Positions 8,492-18,201 of a stretch of DNA of 64,000 bases are shown piece by piece (the stretch's first letter is position 1; each line of letters begins with the position of its first letter). The stretch spans positions 1 through 64,000 of the forward strand of contig NZ_JAGPXT010000016.1 of assembly GCF_018070465.1 (NCBI RefSeq), given 5' to 3'. The position numbers and the translations under genes were made by a program. Under the pieces are notes generated by a model. That model did no database searches. It was not told the DNA's origin and worked only from the letters and a program-made list of their open reading frames with translations. Origin of the DNA: Micromonospora sp. C95 (lineage in GTDB: Bacteria; Actinomycetota; Actinomycetes; Mycobacteriales; Micromonosporaceae).

Positions 8492-8492
8492 T

Positions 8493-9041
8493 CTAATCCG
8501 GGGTACGGTCGAGGAACATCAGCCGGGCGTGCTTGTCGGGCAGTTCGATCAGCGGGCCGTCGACGAAGCCGGCCCGGCGTAGCCGGGTGATCGCCTTGTC
8601 GTTGCGGGCGTCCGGTTCCATCACCAGCCGTAGCCGGTTGGGGTCGGTGAACACGAAGGCGACGAACTCGGCCAGCAGCGTGCCGGTGAAGCCCGGTTCG
8701 GGGCGTACCGGGGTGCCGATCAGCAGGTGCCCACCGTGGTCGCCGGGGCGTACCGGGTAGCACGTGCCGACCGGGTCGTGCTCCGGTTCGTAGGTCTGGA
8801 ACAGCGCCACGGGGTGCCCGTCGCGCAGGGTGAGGTACGCGTGGTGGGTGGACAGCGAGTCCACGTACCGGTAGATCTCGGCGACCCGCTCCCGGTCGGC
8901 GTCGCGCATCCCCCAGAACCGGGCCCGGTCCTGACTGACCCAGGAGTGGATCACGTCGGCGTCGGCGTCCGGCTCGACCGGCCGGAAGGCCACCACACCG
9001 AACCGGGGCACGTGACGTTCGTGATGGTGACGGTCAGTCAT
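8493..9041 (-). CDS. GNAT acyltransferase of the siderophore (AlcB/IucB-like) type
   Basis: 182 residues. The protein resembles DesC in this same window: VIHSWVSQDRARFWGMRDAD here parallels [20 protein letters not shown] in DesC, and both carry the acidic EPDARN/EPDVRN acyl-CoA motif. It likely transfers an acyl group from acyl-CoA to a hydroxylamine or amine. Its start overlaps the acylase stop, so it is the last gene of the siderophore transport operon. From memory, some Streptomyces des loci carry a comparable acylase/acyltransferase pair (desG/desH) linked to aryl- or acyl-desferrioxamines. I have not checked that equivalence. Confidence 0.8.
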   Translation of the reverse strand: MTDRHHHERHVPRFGVVAFRPVEPDADADVIHSWVSQDRARFWGMRDADRERVAEIYRYVDSLSTHHAYLTLRDGHPVALFQTYEPEHDPVGTCYPVRPGDHGGHLLIGTPVRPEPGFTGTLLAEFVAFVFTDPNRLRLVMEPDARNDKAITRLRRAGFVDGPLIELPDKHARLMFLDRTPD

Positions 9042-11076
9042 CGTGCTCCTCGGTCAGCCGGTCCCAGTCGCAGCTGGTCCGGATCAGATCGCCGCGCAAC
9101 CACAGCGGTAGCTGGTCGTCGCGGTGCGGCCCGGCGCCGGTGGCGCCGAACGGCACCACCCAGCGGCTGTCGTCCCGTCGGGCCAGGTCCCACACGTAGC
9201 GGGCCGCCGGCCCGCGCAGGCACAGGTCGGTGACCCCGGGGACGCTGGAGGTGGCCAGTACGCAGTCGTGGTCACCGGACAGTTGCGGCCCCGGCGACGC
9301 GGCCGGGTCGGGCAGCGCCCGCCACGGCAGGAGCCGGTGCCGTTCGCCCCAGCGACGGGTGTCGTCCGCGGCGGCCACCTCCGCCAGGGCCTCGCGCAGC
9401 AGGTCGGCCCGATCCAGGCCGGGCAGGTCGGCGTGCAGCAGCGGGGTCACCGCGTACCCGACCCGGGCCGGCAGGCCCAGCCACGGCCGGAACACCTCCG
9501 GGTAGGCGGGTGGTTCGGCAAGCGTCGCCAGCGCGGGGTGGGCGGCGAGCCGGCGGGTCACGGCGGCCCGCAGGTCGGCGAAGGCGGCGGCGTCCACGCT
9601 GTCGGCGGCCATCCGGCGGTCCCAGCCCAGCAGACGGTCGCGCAGTTCGGCGGCGGCCGGATCGAGCCCGTCCAGCGGGGCGAGCAGCTCCAGCAGCGGG
9701 CCGGCGGCGGCCAGATGGGTGTCGGTGTGCACGGTCGCCAACTGCTCGGCACGCCAGTCGTCGGTGGCGTCCAGCAGCTGGCGGATCCGGTCGGCCCGGT
9801 ACGGCGGCGCGAACTCCACGCCGAGCCCGGCGGCGAGGCCACGCTCGTTGGCCATCACCGCCACCTGATCGACCGGGCTGCTCGGCAGGTCGTGCCAGCC
9901 CTGCCAGGCATGGCTCGCCGCCCAGCCGGGGACCACCCGCTGCCCGTTGTCCGGGTGGCGTCGCGGCACCCGGCCGGCCACCCGGTGCAGCAGTCCGCCG
10001 GCGGTGTCGGCGGCGAGGACCACGTTCACCGGTTCGACCCAGTCGTCAAGTGCCGCGTCGACGTCGTCGACGGTGCGCGCCCGCAGCAGCGCCGGCAGGA
10101 CGCCGAAGCCCAGCTCACCGAGGACGCGGGGCGGGTACCGCAGGCTGACCGTGACGGCCGGGTCGTCGTCCGGTCCACCGGAGACCAGTGGCCCGCGTTC
10201 GGTCTCGATCACCTCGACCTCGACCGGTGCGGCGCCGGCCACCTCGATCGTCTCGACGTGCCGGTGCGCCGGCCGCCACCCGTCCGGCCCGTACGCCTCG
10301 ACCCGGTCACCCCGGCGGCGCAGCCGTTCGGCGTACCCGTCCTGGTAGTCGGCCATCGCGTTGGTGATCGCCCAGGCAACCTGGCCGGCATGGCCGAAGT
10401 GCGGGATGCCCGGGATACCGGGTACGGCGAAGCCGAGCACGTCGTACTCCGGGCAGGCCAGCCGGATCTGCTGGTAGATGCCGGGTGCCTCGATGAACCG
10501 GTGCGGATCACCGGCGATCAGGGCGGCGCCGGTGGCGGTGCGGTCGGCGGCGAGCAGCCAGCCGTTGCTGCCCGAGGTGGCCTGGTTGTCCACGGCGAAC
10601 AGGCCGGCGGCCGGCGGGCCGAGCCGGCGAGCCACGTGGTCGCGCCAGAGTTTGGTGCCGAAACCCGCGAAGAGGACGTGATGTCCGAGCCAGAGCGCGA
10701 GCGGCGTCCACGGCTGCCAGCGCCCCGGTCGCAGGCCGGTGGCGGCGAACTCCGGAGCCCGCGCCGCACCGGCGGACAGCCCGGCGTTGACCCCGTCCAC
10801 GTAACGACCCACCCACTCGGCGGTGGCCGGGTCGAGGGCGGCGTGGCAGCGTCGCGCGGTGTCGTCTAGCCGGGCCCGGCGGGCGAAGCTGTCCCAGGCC
10901 ACCGCCTCGGCGCCGAGGAAGGAGGCGGAGGTGCCCTGGGACCGGTGCCGTTCCACCTCGATCTGCCAGGCCCGGTCCAGGGCGGTGACCCGACCCTGGG
11001 CGTAGGCCAGCGACAGGTGGTCGTCGGCGCGCAGATGCGGGATGCCGTAGCCGTCGCGGTAGCGGCGGGCGGTCAC
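9034..11076 (-). CDS. Penicillin acylase family Ntn-hydrolase in siderophore locus
   Basis: 680 residues, the size of a penicillin/AHL acylase precursor. The linker and nucleophile motif NQATSGSNGWLL is at about residues 164-175. Ser170 would be the nucleophile exposed by self-cleavage into alpha and beta subunits. The beta subunit then shows the usual GDPHRF and VPGIPGIPHFGHAGQVAWAITN motifs. I see no signal peptide after GTG 11076, unusual for a family that is mostly exported. The GTG overlaps the ATPase stop (GTGA). It probably forms or removes an amide on the siderophore or its acylated precursor (inference from context). A longer frame to 11760 is only antisense-frame noise over the ATPase gene. 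Confidence 0.85.
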   Translation of the reverse strand: MTARRYRDGYGIPHLRADDHLSLAYAQGRVTALDRAWQIEVERHRSQGTSASFLGAEAVAWDSFARRARLDDTARRCHAALDPATAEWVGRYVDGVNAGLSAGAARAPEFAATGLRPGRWQPWTPLALWLGHHVLFAGFGTKLWRDHVARRLGPPAAGLFAVDNQATSGSNGWLLAADRTATGAALIAGDPHRFIEAPGIYQQIRLACPEYDVLGFAVPGIPGIPHFGHAGQVAWAITNAMADYQDGYAERLRRRGDRVEAYGPDGWRPAHRHVETIEVAGAAPVEVEVIETERGPLVSGGPDDDPAVTVSLRYPPRVLGELGFGVLPALLRARTVDDVDAALDDWVEPVNVVLAADTAGGLLHRVAGRVPRRHPDNGQRVVPGWAASHAWQGWHDLPSSPVDQVAVMANERGLAAGLGVEFAPPYRADRIRQLLDATDDWRAEQLATVHTDTHLAAAGPLLELLAPLDGLDPAAAELRDRLLGWDRRMAADSVDAAAFADLRAAVTRRLAAHPALATLAEPPAYPEVFRPWLGLPARVGYAVTPLLHADLPGLDRADLLREALAEVAAADDTRRWGERHRLLPWRALPDPAASPGPQLSGDHDCVLATSSVPGVTDLCLRGPAARYVWDLARRDDSRWVVPFGATGAGPHRDDQLPLWLRGDLIRTSCDWDRLTEEHDD

Positions 11077-11882
11077 CGTGTCACCGTACCGGCTCGGGCG
11101 CGGGCCGCCGGCACCACCAGCGGCGTGCCGGTCTCCGGATCGTCGATGACCCGGCAGGGCAGGCCGAAGACCTCCTCGACCAGTTCCGCGGTGACGATCC
11201 GGCGGGGTTCGCCGGCGGCCACCACCCGACCGCCGCGCATCGCGATCAGGTGGGTGGCGTAGCGGGCGGCGTGGTTGAGGTCGTGCAGCACCGCGACAAG
11301 CGTGCGACCCTGCTCCTCGTGCAGCCGGGCGCACAGGTCCAGCACCTCGATCTGGTGGGCGATGTCGAGGTACGTGGTCGGCTCGTCCAGCAGCAGCAGG
11401 GGTGTCTGCTGGGCCAACGCCATGGCCAGCCAGACGCGCTGCCGCTGACCGCCGGAGAGTTCGTCGACCAGCCGGTCGCCGAGGTCGTCGACGCCGGTGG
11501 CGGCCATCGACTCGGCGACGATCCGTTCGTCGTCGCGGGACCACTGCCGTAGCAGCCCCTGGTGCGGGTAGCGCCCCCGGGCCACCAGCTCGGCCACGTC
11601 GATGCCGTCCGGAGCGATCGGCGACTGGGGCAGCAGCCCGAGCGTACGGGCCACGGCGCGGGCGGGTAACCGGTGGATGTCCGTCCCGTCCAGCAGCACC
11701 GCCCCGGCGGCCGGCCTCAGCAGCCGGGACAGCGCCCGCAGCAGGGTGGACTTGCCGCACGCGTTCGGGCCGATGATGACCGTGAAGGAGCGGTCGGGCA
11801 CAGCGACGGTGAGATCCTCGGCGACGACGCGCCGGTCGTAGGCGAGCCGTAGCCCGTCGCCACCGAGCCGGGAGGTCGACAT
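11073..11882 (-). CDS. Iron-siderophore ABC importer, ATP-binding protein
   Basis: 269 residues of the FepC/FhuC type. Walker A is GPNACGKST (38-46), the signature LSGGQRQR is at about 142-149, Walker B is LLLLDEP (about 162-168), and the switch His lies in VLHDLNHA. The ATG has GGAG eight bases upstream. The frame extends upstream to 11999, but that extension overlaps the permease gene and is proline/threonine-rich, so I reject it. It powers the two FecCD-type permeases encoded upstream to import ferric desferrioxamine captured by the divergent lipoprotein (inference from context). Confidence 0.92.
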   Translation of the reverse strand: MSTSRLGGDGLRLAYDRRVVAEDLTVAVPDRSFTVIIGPNACGKSTLLRALSRLLRPAAGAVLLDGTDIHRLPARAVARTLGLLPQSPIAPDGIDVAELVARGRYPHQGLLRQWSRDDERIVAESMAATGVDDLGDRLVDELSGGQRQRVWLAMALAQQTPLLLLDEPTTYLDIAHQIEVLDLCARLHEEQGRTLVAVLHDLNHAARYATHLIAMRGGRVVAAGEPRRIVTAELVEEVFGLPCRVIDDPETGTPLVVPAARARAGTVTR

Positions 11883-11959
11883 GCTTGTTGCTCCGTTCTC
11901 GGGTGTCGTGGTGGGGACCGGCACGGTGGTCGGCCGCGGTTCACCGGACTGACCGGGCG

Positions 11960-12982
11960 TCACAGCCGGCCGGCCCGACGCTCGGTGGCCAGCAGCCACA
12001 CCAGGTAGCCGCCGCCGATCACGCCGGTCACCACGCCGACCGGCAGCTGGCCGGGGAGGGCACGCAGCGCGACCTGGTCGGCGACGACGGTGATCAGCGC
12101 GCCGACGACCGCCGCCGGCAGGAGGGTGACCCCGGGCGACCGGGTGAGTCGTCGGGCCAGGTGCGGGGCGGTGAGCGCGACGAACGGCACCGGTCCGGCG
12201 GCGGCCGCGGACAGCGCCACCAGCAGCACGGCCCCGGCGAGCAGCAGCAGCCGCAGCCGGTGCACGCTCACCCCCAGCCCGCTGGCGGCGTCGTCGCCCA
12301 ACTCGGTCATCCGCAGCGCCGGCGCGCAGGCCAGCAGCGCCGGCACCAGGACCGCGAGGGCAGCCAGCAGCGGCGCGGCGTCGGACCAGCCGCGACCGTC
12401 GAGGCTGCCGGTGAGCCAGAGCATCGCCCGGGAGGCGCTCATCAGCGGTACCCGGGTCATCAGGTATCCGTTGACGCCGGTGAGGATGGCCGACATGCCG
12501 ATGCCGACCAGGACCAGCCGGTAGCCGTGCACGCCGCGCCGCCAGGCGATCAGGTAGATGAGCAGGCCGGTGACCACGCCGCCGAGGGCCGCGGAGCCGG
12601 CGAGGGCGGCGCTGCTGCCGCCGACGGCGACCACGACGAGCGCCCCGGTGGCCGCGCCCTGGGTGAAACCGAGCACGTCCGGGCTGCCCAGCGGGTTGCG
12701 GACCAGCGCCTGGAACACCGCTCCGGCCAGGCCGAGCGCGGTGCCCACGGCCAGGCCGGTGACCAGCCGGGGCAGCCGCAGCTGGGTGACGATGAACTCC
12801 TCGGCGGGGCTGCCGCCACCGGTAAGCGTGCGCAGCACGTCGGTCGGTGACATCGGGTACTCGCCGTGCCCGATGGCCAGTACGCCGACGCCGACGGTGA
12901 GTAGCAGGCAGACCGTGCCGACGGCGAGGACGCGGGGACGCAGCCGGACGGAGAGCCGGGCGGGCGTACGGATCACGATCAT
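11960..12982 (-). CDS. Iron-siderophore ABC importer, FecCD-type permease 2
   Basis: 340 residues and about nine to ten transmembrane helices. Family landmarks are LRLPRLVTGLAVGTALGLAGAVFQ followed by LVRNPLGSPDVLGFTQGA, and the coupling region near GDDAASGLGV. It starts with ATG overlapping the stop of permease 1 (ATGA). Both would form a heterodimeric channel. The ATPase gene follows after 77 bases. This spacing still fits one iron-regulated operon from the box at 14101. Confidence 0.92.
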   Translation of the reverse strand: MIVIRTPARLSVRLRPRVLAVGTVCLLLTVGVGVLAIGHGEYPMSPTDVLRTLTGGGSPAEEFIVTQLRLPRLVTGLAVGTALGLAGAVFQALVRNPLGSPDVLGFTQGAATGALVVVAVGGSSAALAGSAALGGVVTGLLIYLIAWRRGVHGYRLVLVGIGMSAILTGVNGYLMTRVPLMSASRAMLWLTGSLDGRGWSDAAPLLAALAVLVPALLACAPALRMTELGDDAASGLGVSVHRLRLLLLAGAVLLVALSAAAAGPVPFVALTAPHLARRLTRSPGVTLLPAAVVGALITVVADQVALRALPGQLPVGVVTGVIGGGYLVWLLATERRAGRL

Positions 12983-14031
12983 GAGCGGATCGTCCTCGTC
13001 CGGAGCACCAGCGCCAGGAACAGCGGGCCGCCGACCACCGCGGTGATCAGCCCGACCTGGAGTTCACCGGGGCGGCCGAGGACTCGCCCGAGCACGTCGG
13101 AACCGAGCAGCAGCACCGGGGCGAGCAGTGCGCAGTAGGGCAGCAGCCAGCGCAGGTCGGGCCCGGTGAGGGCACGGACCAGGTGCGGCACGAGCAGACC
13201 GACGAAGACGATCGGTCCGCAGGCGGCGGTGGCGGCCCCGCAGAGCAGGGTGATGGCGATGATCACACCGGCTCGGGCCACGGCCGGCCGGGCACCCAGG
13301 GCCTGCGCGGCGTCGTCACCGAGGGCTAGGGCGTTGAGCGGACGGGCGGCGGCCAGCGCGACCAGCAGCCCGACCGCGATGAACGGCAGCACCCGCAGCA
13401 CCGTGCCGGTGTCGGCGCTGGCCAGTGAGCCGACGGTCCAGAAGCGCAGCCGTTCCAGGCCGGCGGCGTCGAGCAGCATCACCGCGCTGACGTACGAGTA
13501 CAGGGCCGCGTTGAGCGCCGCGCCGGCCAACGCCAGACGGGCCGGAGTGGCCGCGCGACCGCCACCGACGGCGTACACCCCGACGGTGACCACGGCGGCA
13601 CCGAGCAGCGCGAACCACACCTGGCCGGTGCCACCGCGGAGGCCGAACAGGGCGGTGGCGGTGGCGATGGCGGCGGCGGCTCCGGCATTGATGCCGAGCA
13701 GGCCGGGATCCGCGAGCGGGTTGCGGGTGAGGGCCTGCATCGCCGCGCCGGCCACGCCGAGCGCGGCGCCGGCCAGCAGGCCGAGCAGCGTCCGGGGCAG
13801 CCGCAGTTGCCGTACGACGGTGTACTCGGCGGCGTCCCGGTCGGTCAGGGCGTGCCAGACGTCGGACGGGGGGATCGGCTTGGCGCCGACGGCGATGCTG
13901 AGCACCGCGACCGCGAGCAGGGCCAACGCGGCGACGAGGAGACCACCGGCACGCAGGGCGGTACGGCGGTGCCGGGGCGCGGTGGTCGACCGGGTCGGTT
14001 GCTCGCGGGGTGGCGACTCGATGACGGACAG
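12979..14031 (-). CDS. Iron-siderophore ABC importer, FecCD-type permease 1 (probable CTG start)
   Basis: FecCD permease with RQLRLPRTLLGLLAGAALGVAGAAMQ, then LTRNPLADPGLLGINAG and the GDDAAQALGA coupling region. The first ATG/GTG/TTG codon in frame is TTG 13926, which would cut off half of the first membrane helix and has no ribosome site. The frame continues upstream with a plausible N-terminus. CTG at 14031 has GGAG six bases before it and gives 350 residues with a complete first helix, so I place the start there. It is the first gene of the leftward iron-regulated operon. The iron box centre lies about 80 bases upstream. Confidence 0.85.
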   Translation of the reverse strand: MSVIESPPREQPTRSTTAPRHRRTALRAGGLLVAALALLAVAVLSIAVGAKPIPPSDVWHALTDRDAAEYTVVRQLRLPRTLLGLLAGAALGVAGAAMQALTRNPLADPGLLGINAGAAAAIATATALFGLRGGTGQVWFALLGAAVVTVGVYAVGGGRAATPARLALAGAALNAALYSYVSAVMLLDAAGLERLRFWTVGSLASADTGTVLRVLPFIAVGLLVALAAARPLNALALGDDAAQALGARPAVARAGVIIAITLLCGAATAACGPIVFVGLLVPHLVRALTGPDLRWLLPYCALLAPVLLLGSDVLGRVLGRPGELQVGLITAVVGGPLFLALVLRTRTIRS

Positions 14032-14100
14032 GGTGAACTCCAGTGCGGTGCGAAACGCCGTCGGGACTTGACAGGAGCCGAGTGTAGGCAGGAAGTTAGG

Positions 14101-14119
14101 TTAGGTTAGCCTAACCCCC
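14101..14119. promoter_or_regulatory. IdeR/DmdR-type iron box
   Basis: TTAGGTTAGCCTAACCCCC matches the actinobacterial iron-box consensus TTAGGTTAGSCTAACCTAA at 16 of 19 positions. Only the last three bases differ. Further TTAGG half-units run into it from 14096. It lies between the leftward transport operon and the rightward binding-protein/desABCD genes, 41 bases before the lipoprotein ATG, so one box can repress both directions when iron is plentiful. Confidence 0.88.
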
Positions 14120-14160
14120 GGCCGTCCATGGTCCGAGACCCTGATCGAAAGACGACACGC

Positions 14161-15189
14161 ATGTCTGAGCACCACTCCGCCCGTCGCCTCTCCCGCCGGG
14201 GGCTGCTCGCCGTCGGCGGTGCCGCCATGGCCGCCGCACTCGTCGGCTGCGGCCGTGACGACGGCGCCGGAAACAGCACCGACGACGCCTCCGGCCCCTG
14301 GTCCTTCATCGACGACCGCCCCGAGACGGTCACCGCCGACGCTCGGCCCCAACGGGTGGTCGCCTTCACCGGCTCCGCTGCGGCGCTAGTCGACTTCGGA
14401 CTCGGCCGCGAGATTGTCGGGGTCTTCGGCGAGACGAAGAAGGCCGACGGCAGCATCGAGCCGCAGGCCGGCGACCTGGACGTGGAGAGCGTCGAGATCC
14501 TCGGCAACGTCTGGGGCGAGTTCAGCGTCGAGAAGTACGCCGCCCTGCGCCCGGAGCTGCTGGTCACCCACATGTACGACCCGGGCGCCTACTGGTACGT
14601 CCCGGACGAGAGCAAGGACAAGATCCTGCCGCTGGCGCCGGTGGTGACCATCACCACCGCCCGGGTGCCGATGACCAAGCCGATCGAGCGGTACGCCCAG
14701 CTCGCCGAGTCCCTCGGCGCCGACCTGTCGGCGTCGAAGGTCACCGACGCCAAGGCGCGGTTCGAGGCCGCCGCCGAGGCGGTACGCCAGGCCGTCGCGG
14801 CCAATCCGGGCATCAAGGTGATGGCCGCCTCGGGCAGCCCCGACCTGTTCTACGTCTCCAACCCCAAGGTCAGCACCGACCTGATGTACTTCGCCGAACT
14901 CGGCGTCGACATCGTGGTGCCGACCAAGCTGGAGTCCGGTGACTACTTCGAGGCGCTCAGCTGGGAGAACGCCGGAAAGTTCCCCGCCGACCTGATCCTG
15001 CTCGACAACCGCGGCACCGCCCTGCAACCCACCGACCTGGCCGCCAAGCCCACCTGGAAGCAACTGCCCGCCGTGCAGGCCGGGCAGGTCACCCCGTGGG
15101 ACGCGGTGCCACGCTTCTCGTACGCCGGCGCGGCGCCGCTGCTGGAGAACCTCGCCAAGGCGATCCAGGGCGCCAAGAAGCTGACCTGA
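14161..15189 (+). CDS. desE: Ferric desferrioxamine-binding lipoprotein
   Basis: 342 residues. The N-terminus has a twin-arginine-like SRRGLL, a hydrophobic stretch and the lipobox ALVGC with Cys30, so a Tat-exported lipoprotein is likely. The mature part is a periplasmic-binding-protein fold of the FhuD/FepB type, with PQRVVAFTGSAAALVDFGLG and a long helix before AALRPELLVTHMYDPG. It hands the ferric siderophore to the divergently encoded permeases. The desE name rests on position next to desABCD. ATG 14161 was chosen over GTG-type and upstream codons because it starts directly at the signal sequence. Confidence 0.88.
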   Translation: MSEHHSARRLSRRGLLAVGGAAMAAALVGCGRDDGAGNSTDDASGPWSFIDDRPETVTADARPQRVVAFTGSAAALVDFGLGREIVGVFGETKKADGSIEPQAGDLDVESVEILGNVWGEFSVEKYAALRPELLVTHMYDPGAYWYVPDESKDKILPLAPVVTITTARVPMTKPIERYAQLAESLGADLSASKVTDAKARFEAAAEAVRQAVAANPGIKVMAASGSPDLFYVSNPKVSTDLMYFAELGVDIVVPTKLESGDYFEALSWENAGKFPADLILLDNRGTALQPTDLAAKPTWKQLPAVQAGQVTPWDAVPRFSYAGAAPLLENLAKAIQGAKKLT

Positions 15190-15200
15190 CACCGGCGGGC

Positions 15201-15233
15201 GGGCCGGCCGATCCAGCATCGGACCGGCCGGCC
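15201..15233. terminator. Hairpin between desE and desA
   Basis: GGGCCGGCC (15201-15209) pairs with GGCCGGCCC (15225-15233), and a short GAT/ATC pair lies inside. There is no U-run. I see no iron box between this hairpin and desA, so it may attenuate rather than end read-through from the desE promoter. Confidence 0.5.
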
Positions 15234-15334
15234 CACCGCCGCCCTCCCAGACCCGATCCGCCCGCCGCCCACCTGCCGTGCGGCGGGTTCCGGCTGCCCG
15301 AAAACCGAACCGCCCGAGCGTGGAGGACACGTCC

Positions 15335-16885
15335 ATGACCCTGCCGGTGCACACCGCCGAGGCAACGCCGACCCCCCTGCGGCCCGGCCCCACACCCGCC
15401 CGGGCCCACCTGCTCAGCGACGACACGGTCGAGCGGTACCGCCGGGCGGTGGCCGCCGGCACCGACCGGGTGGCCCGCCGGATCGCCGAGGTCACCGGAC
15501 CCTTCACCGGCGTACGCCCGGACGAACTCGCCCCCCAGGTGGAGGCGATCGACCTGGACCGGCCGCTGGGCGACACCACCGCCGCCCTCGACGAACTGGA
15601 GGACGTCTACCTGCGCGACGCGGTCTGGTTCCACCACCCCCGCTACCTGGCGCACCTCAACTGCCCGGTGGTGATTCCGGCCCTGCTCGGCGAGGCGGTC
15701 CTCAGCGCGGTCAACTCCTCGATGGACACCTGGGACCAGAGCGCCGGCGGCACCCTGATCGAGCGCCGGCTCGTCGAGTGGACCGCTGACCGGATCGGTC
15801 TCGGCCCGGCCGCCGACGGGGTGTTCACCAGCGGCGGCACCCAGTCGAACCTGCACGCCCTGCTGCTGGCCCGGGAGGAGGCGCTGGCCGCCGCGACCCC
15901 CGCCGACCGGCGGATCCTGCTGCCTCAGCTGCGGATCATCGCCTCGGCGGCCGGTCACTTCAGCGTGCAGAAGGCGGCCAAGCTGCTCGGCCTGGCACCG
16001 GATGCGGTCGTGGTGGTGGAGACCGGCCCCGACCGGCGGATGCGTCCGGGCGCGGTCCGCCACGAGATCGCCCGCTGCCGGCGCGCCGGACTGACCGTCA
16101 TGGCGGTGGTGGCCACCGCCGGCACCACCGACTTCGGCACCATCGACCCGCTCGACGACATCGCCGAGGTGTGCGCCACGGCCGGTGTGTGGCTGCACGT
16201 CGACGCCGCGTACGGTTGCGGGCTGCTGGTCTCGCCCACCCGCCGGCACCTGCTCGACGGCATCGAACGCGCCGACTCGGTCACGGTCGACTACCACAAG
16301 TCCTTCTTCCAGCCGGTCAGCTCCAGCGCGCTGGTGGTCCGCGACCGGCGGACCCTGCGGCACGCCACCTGGCACGCCGACTACCTCAACCCGGCCCGGA
16401 CGGTCGCCCAGCGCATCCCCAACCAGGTCGACAAGAGCCTGCAGACCACCCGCCGGTTCGACGCGCTCAAGCTCTGGTTGACCCTGCGGGTGATGGGGCC
16501 CGACGCGGTCGGTGAACTCTTCGACGAGGTCTGCGACCGGGCCGCGCAGGCGTGGGAGTTGGTCGCCGCCGACCCGCGCTTCGAGGTGCTGACCCGGTCG
16601 CAGCTGAGCACCGTGGTGTTCCGCTGGCGACCCACCGGACCCGGCCGGGACCTGGCCGACGCGGCCAACCTGCGGGCCCGCGAGGCGTTGGCCGCCTCCG
16701 GTCTCGCCGTGGTCGCCGGCACCAAGGTCGACGGCCGTCAGTACCTCAAGTTCACCGTGCTGAACCCGGCCACCACCACCGAGGACGTCGCCTACGTGCT
16801 GGACCTGATCGCGGAGCATGCCGGCCGTTACGTGCACGAACACGCCGCTGCGGCCACCGCCGACCTGACCTGCCCGGTCGGCTGA
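15335..16885 (+). CDS. desA: Lysine decarboxylase of desferrioxamine synthesis
   Basis: 516 residues, PLP-dependent group II decarboxylase. HVDAAYG (288-294) holds the Asp that pairs with the PLP ring nitrogen, and DYHKSFFQP gives the Schiff-base Lys322. In the desferrioxamine pathway it makes cadaverine from lysine. ATG 15335 has GGAGG ten bases upstream. It heads the desABCD run; desB begins 35 bases downstream. Alone it could be a diaminobutyrate or tyrosine decarboxylase, but the three following genes settle the assignment. Confidence 0.93.
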   Translation: MTLPVHTAEATPTPLRPGPTPARAHLLSDDTVERYRRAVAAGTDRVARRIAEVTGPFTGVRPDELAPQVEAIDLDRPLGDTTAALDELEDVYLRDAVWFHHPRYLAHLNCPVVIPALLGEAVLSAVNSSMDTWDQSAGGTLIERRLVEWTADRIGLGPAADGVFTSGGTQSNLHALLLAREEALAAATPADRRILLPQLRIIASAAGHFSVQKAAKLLGLAPDAVVVVETGPDRRMRPGAVRHEIARCRRAGLTVMAVVATAGTTDFGTIDPLDDIAEVCATAGVWLHVDAAYGCGLLVSPTRRHLLDGIERADSVTVDYHKSFFQPVSSSALVVRDRRTLRHATWHADYLNPARTVAQRIPNQVDKSLQTTRRFDALKLWLTLRVMGPDAVGELFDEVCDRAAQAWELVAADPRFEVLTRSQLSTVVFRWRPTGPGRDLADAANLRAREALAASGLAVVAGTKVDGRQYLKFTVLNPATTTEDVAYVLDLIAEHAGRYVHEHAAAATADLTCPVG

Positions 16886-16920
16886 CCATGCCGGCTGCCA
16901 ACCCGAGCCTGGAGGGCCGG

Positions 16921-18201
16921 ATGCAAAGCCACGACTTCATCGGGATCGGCCTCGGGCCGTACAACCTCGGCCTGGCCTGCCTGACCGCACCCATCGCCGA
17001 ACTCGACGGGCTGTTCCTGGAGGCCCGCGACGACGTCTCCTGGCACCCCGGCATGCTGCTGGAGTCGTCCCGGTTGCAGACGCCGTTCCTGGCCGACCTG
17101 GTCACCCTCGCCGACCCCACCTCGCCGTTCTCCTTCCTGAGCTACCTCAAGGAGATCGGCCGGCTCTACCCCTTCTACATCCGGGAGAACTTCTTCCCGC
17201 TGCGGGTGGAGTACGACGCCTACTGCCGCTGGGCCGCCGCCAAGCTGCCCAACCTGCGCTTCGGTCACCAGGTCACCGCCGTCGAGTACGACCCGGCCGA
17301 CGACCGCTACGTGGTGACCGCCACCGTCGACGGTGCCGCCGTCACCCACCGGGCCCGGCACCTGGTGCTCGGCACCGGCACCCCGCCGCACCTGCCGGAC
17401 GCCTGCGCCGGCCTGACGTCCGACGCGGTGCACAACTCCCGGTACCTCGCGCACCGGGACACGTTGCGGGCCAAGCGGAGCATCACCATCGTCGGTAGTG
17501 GGCAGAGCGCCGCCGAGATCTACCACGACCTGCTCGGCGACATCGGCACCCACGGATACCAGCTGAACTGGGTGACCCGCTCGCCGCGCTTCTTCCCGCT
17601 GGAGTACACCAAGCTCACCCTGGAGATGACCTCACCGGACTACGTGGACTACTTCCACGCGCTGCCGGAGCCCACCCGGTACCGGCTGGAGGCCGAGCAG
17701 AAGGGGCTGTTCAAGGGCATCTCCGCCGACCTGATCGACGACATCTACGACCTGCTCTACGCCTCCAGCGTCGACGGCCCGGTGAACACCCGGCTGCTCA
17801 CCAACACCGAGCTGACCGAGGTGACGCACGACCGGAGCACCGGAGTGCACACCCTTCGGCTGCGCCACGTCGAGCAGCAGCGGGACTTCACCCTGGACAC
17901 CGAGGGGCTGGTGCTGGCCACCGGCTACCGGTACGAGGTGCCCGGGTTCCTGGAGCCGATCCGGCACCGGTTGCGCTTCGACGACCACGGGCGGCTCGAC
18001 GTCGCCCGCAACTACAGCGTGGACACCACCGGGCGCGGCGTGTTCCTGCAGAACGGCGGCACCCACACGCACAGCATCACCTCGCCCGACCTCGGCATGG
18101 GTCCGTACCGCAACAGCTGGATCATCCGGGAACTGCTCGGCCGCGAGCCGTACCCCATCGAGAAGTCGATCACCTTCCAGGACTTCGGGGTGCCCGGGTG
18201 A
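16921..18201 (+). CDS. desB: Cadaverine N-monooxygenase (flavin-dependent N-hydroxylase)
   Basis: 426 residues of the lysine/ornithine N-monooxygenase family. The FAD site [12 protein letters not shown] starts at residue 8, an NADPH-site motif is [11 protein letters not shown], and the C-terminal [10 protein letters not shown] is the ATGY motif of the family. It hydroxylates cadaverine to N-hydroxycadaverine. I chose ATG 16921 because GGAGG sits six bases before it and the flavin motif then begins at the normal distance. ATG 16888 would add 11 residues. Confidence 0.93.
   Translation: MQSHDFIGIGLGPYNLGLACLTAPIAELDGLFLEARDDVSWHPGMLLESSRLQTPFLADLVTLADPTSPFSFLSYLKEIGRLYPFYIRENFFPLRVEYDAYCRWAAAKLPNLRFGHQVTAVEYDPADDRYVVTATVDGAAVTHRARHLVLGTGTPPHLPDACAGLTSDAVHNSRYLAHRDTLRAKRSITIVGSGQSAAEIYHDLLGDIGTHGYQLNWVTRSPRFFPLEYTKLTLEMTSPDYVDYFHALPEPTRYRLEAEQKGLFKGISADLIDDIYDLLYASSVDGPVNTRLLTNTELTEVTHDRSTGVHTLRLRHVEQQRDFTLDTEGLVLATGYRYEVPGFLEPIRHRLRFDDHGRLDVARNYSVDTTGRGVFLQNGGTHTHSITSPDLGMGPYRNSWIIRELLGREPYPIEKSITFQDFGVPG

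Noticed and set aside
8317-8492. CRISPR-like array from the repeated CATCTCGCG unit
   Set aside because: Two to three imperfect copies without uniform repeats and spacers, and no cas genes nearby.
9124-10869. A 581-codon rightward frame over the acylase
   Set aside because: Shadow frame; the leftward acylase shows the complete Ntn-hydrolase motifs.
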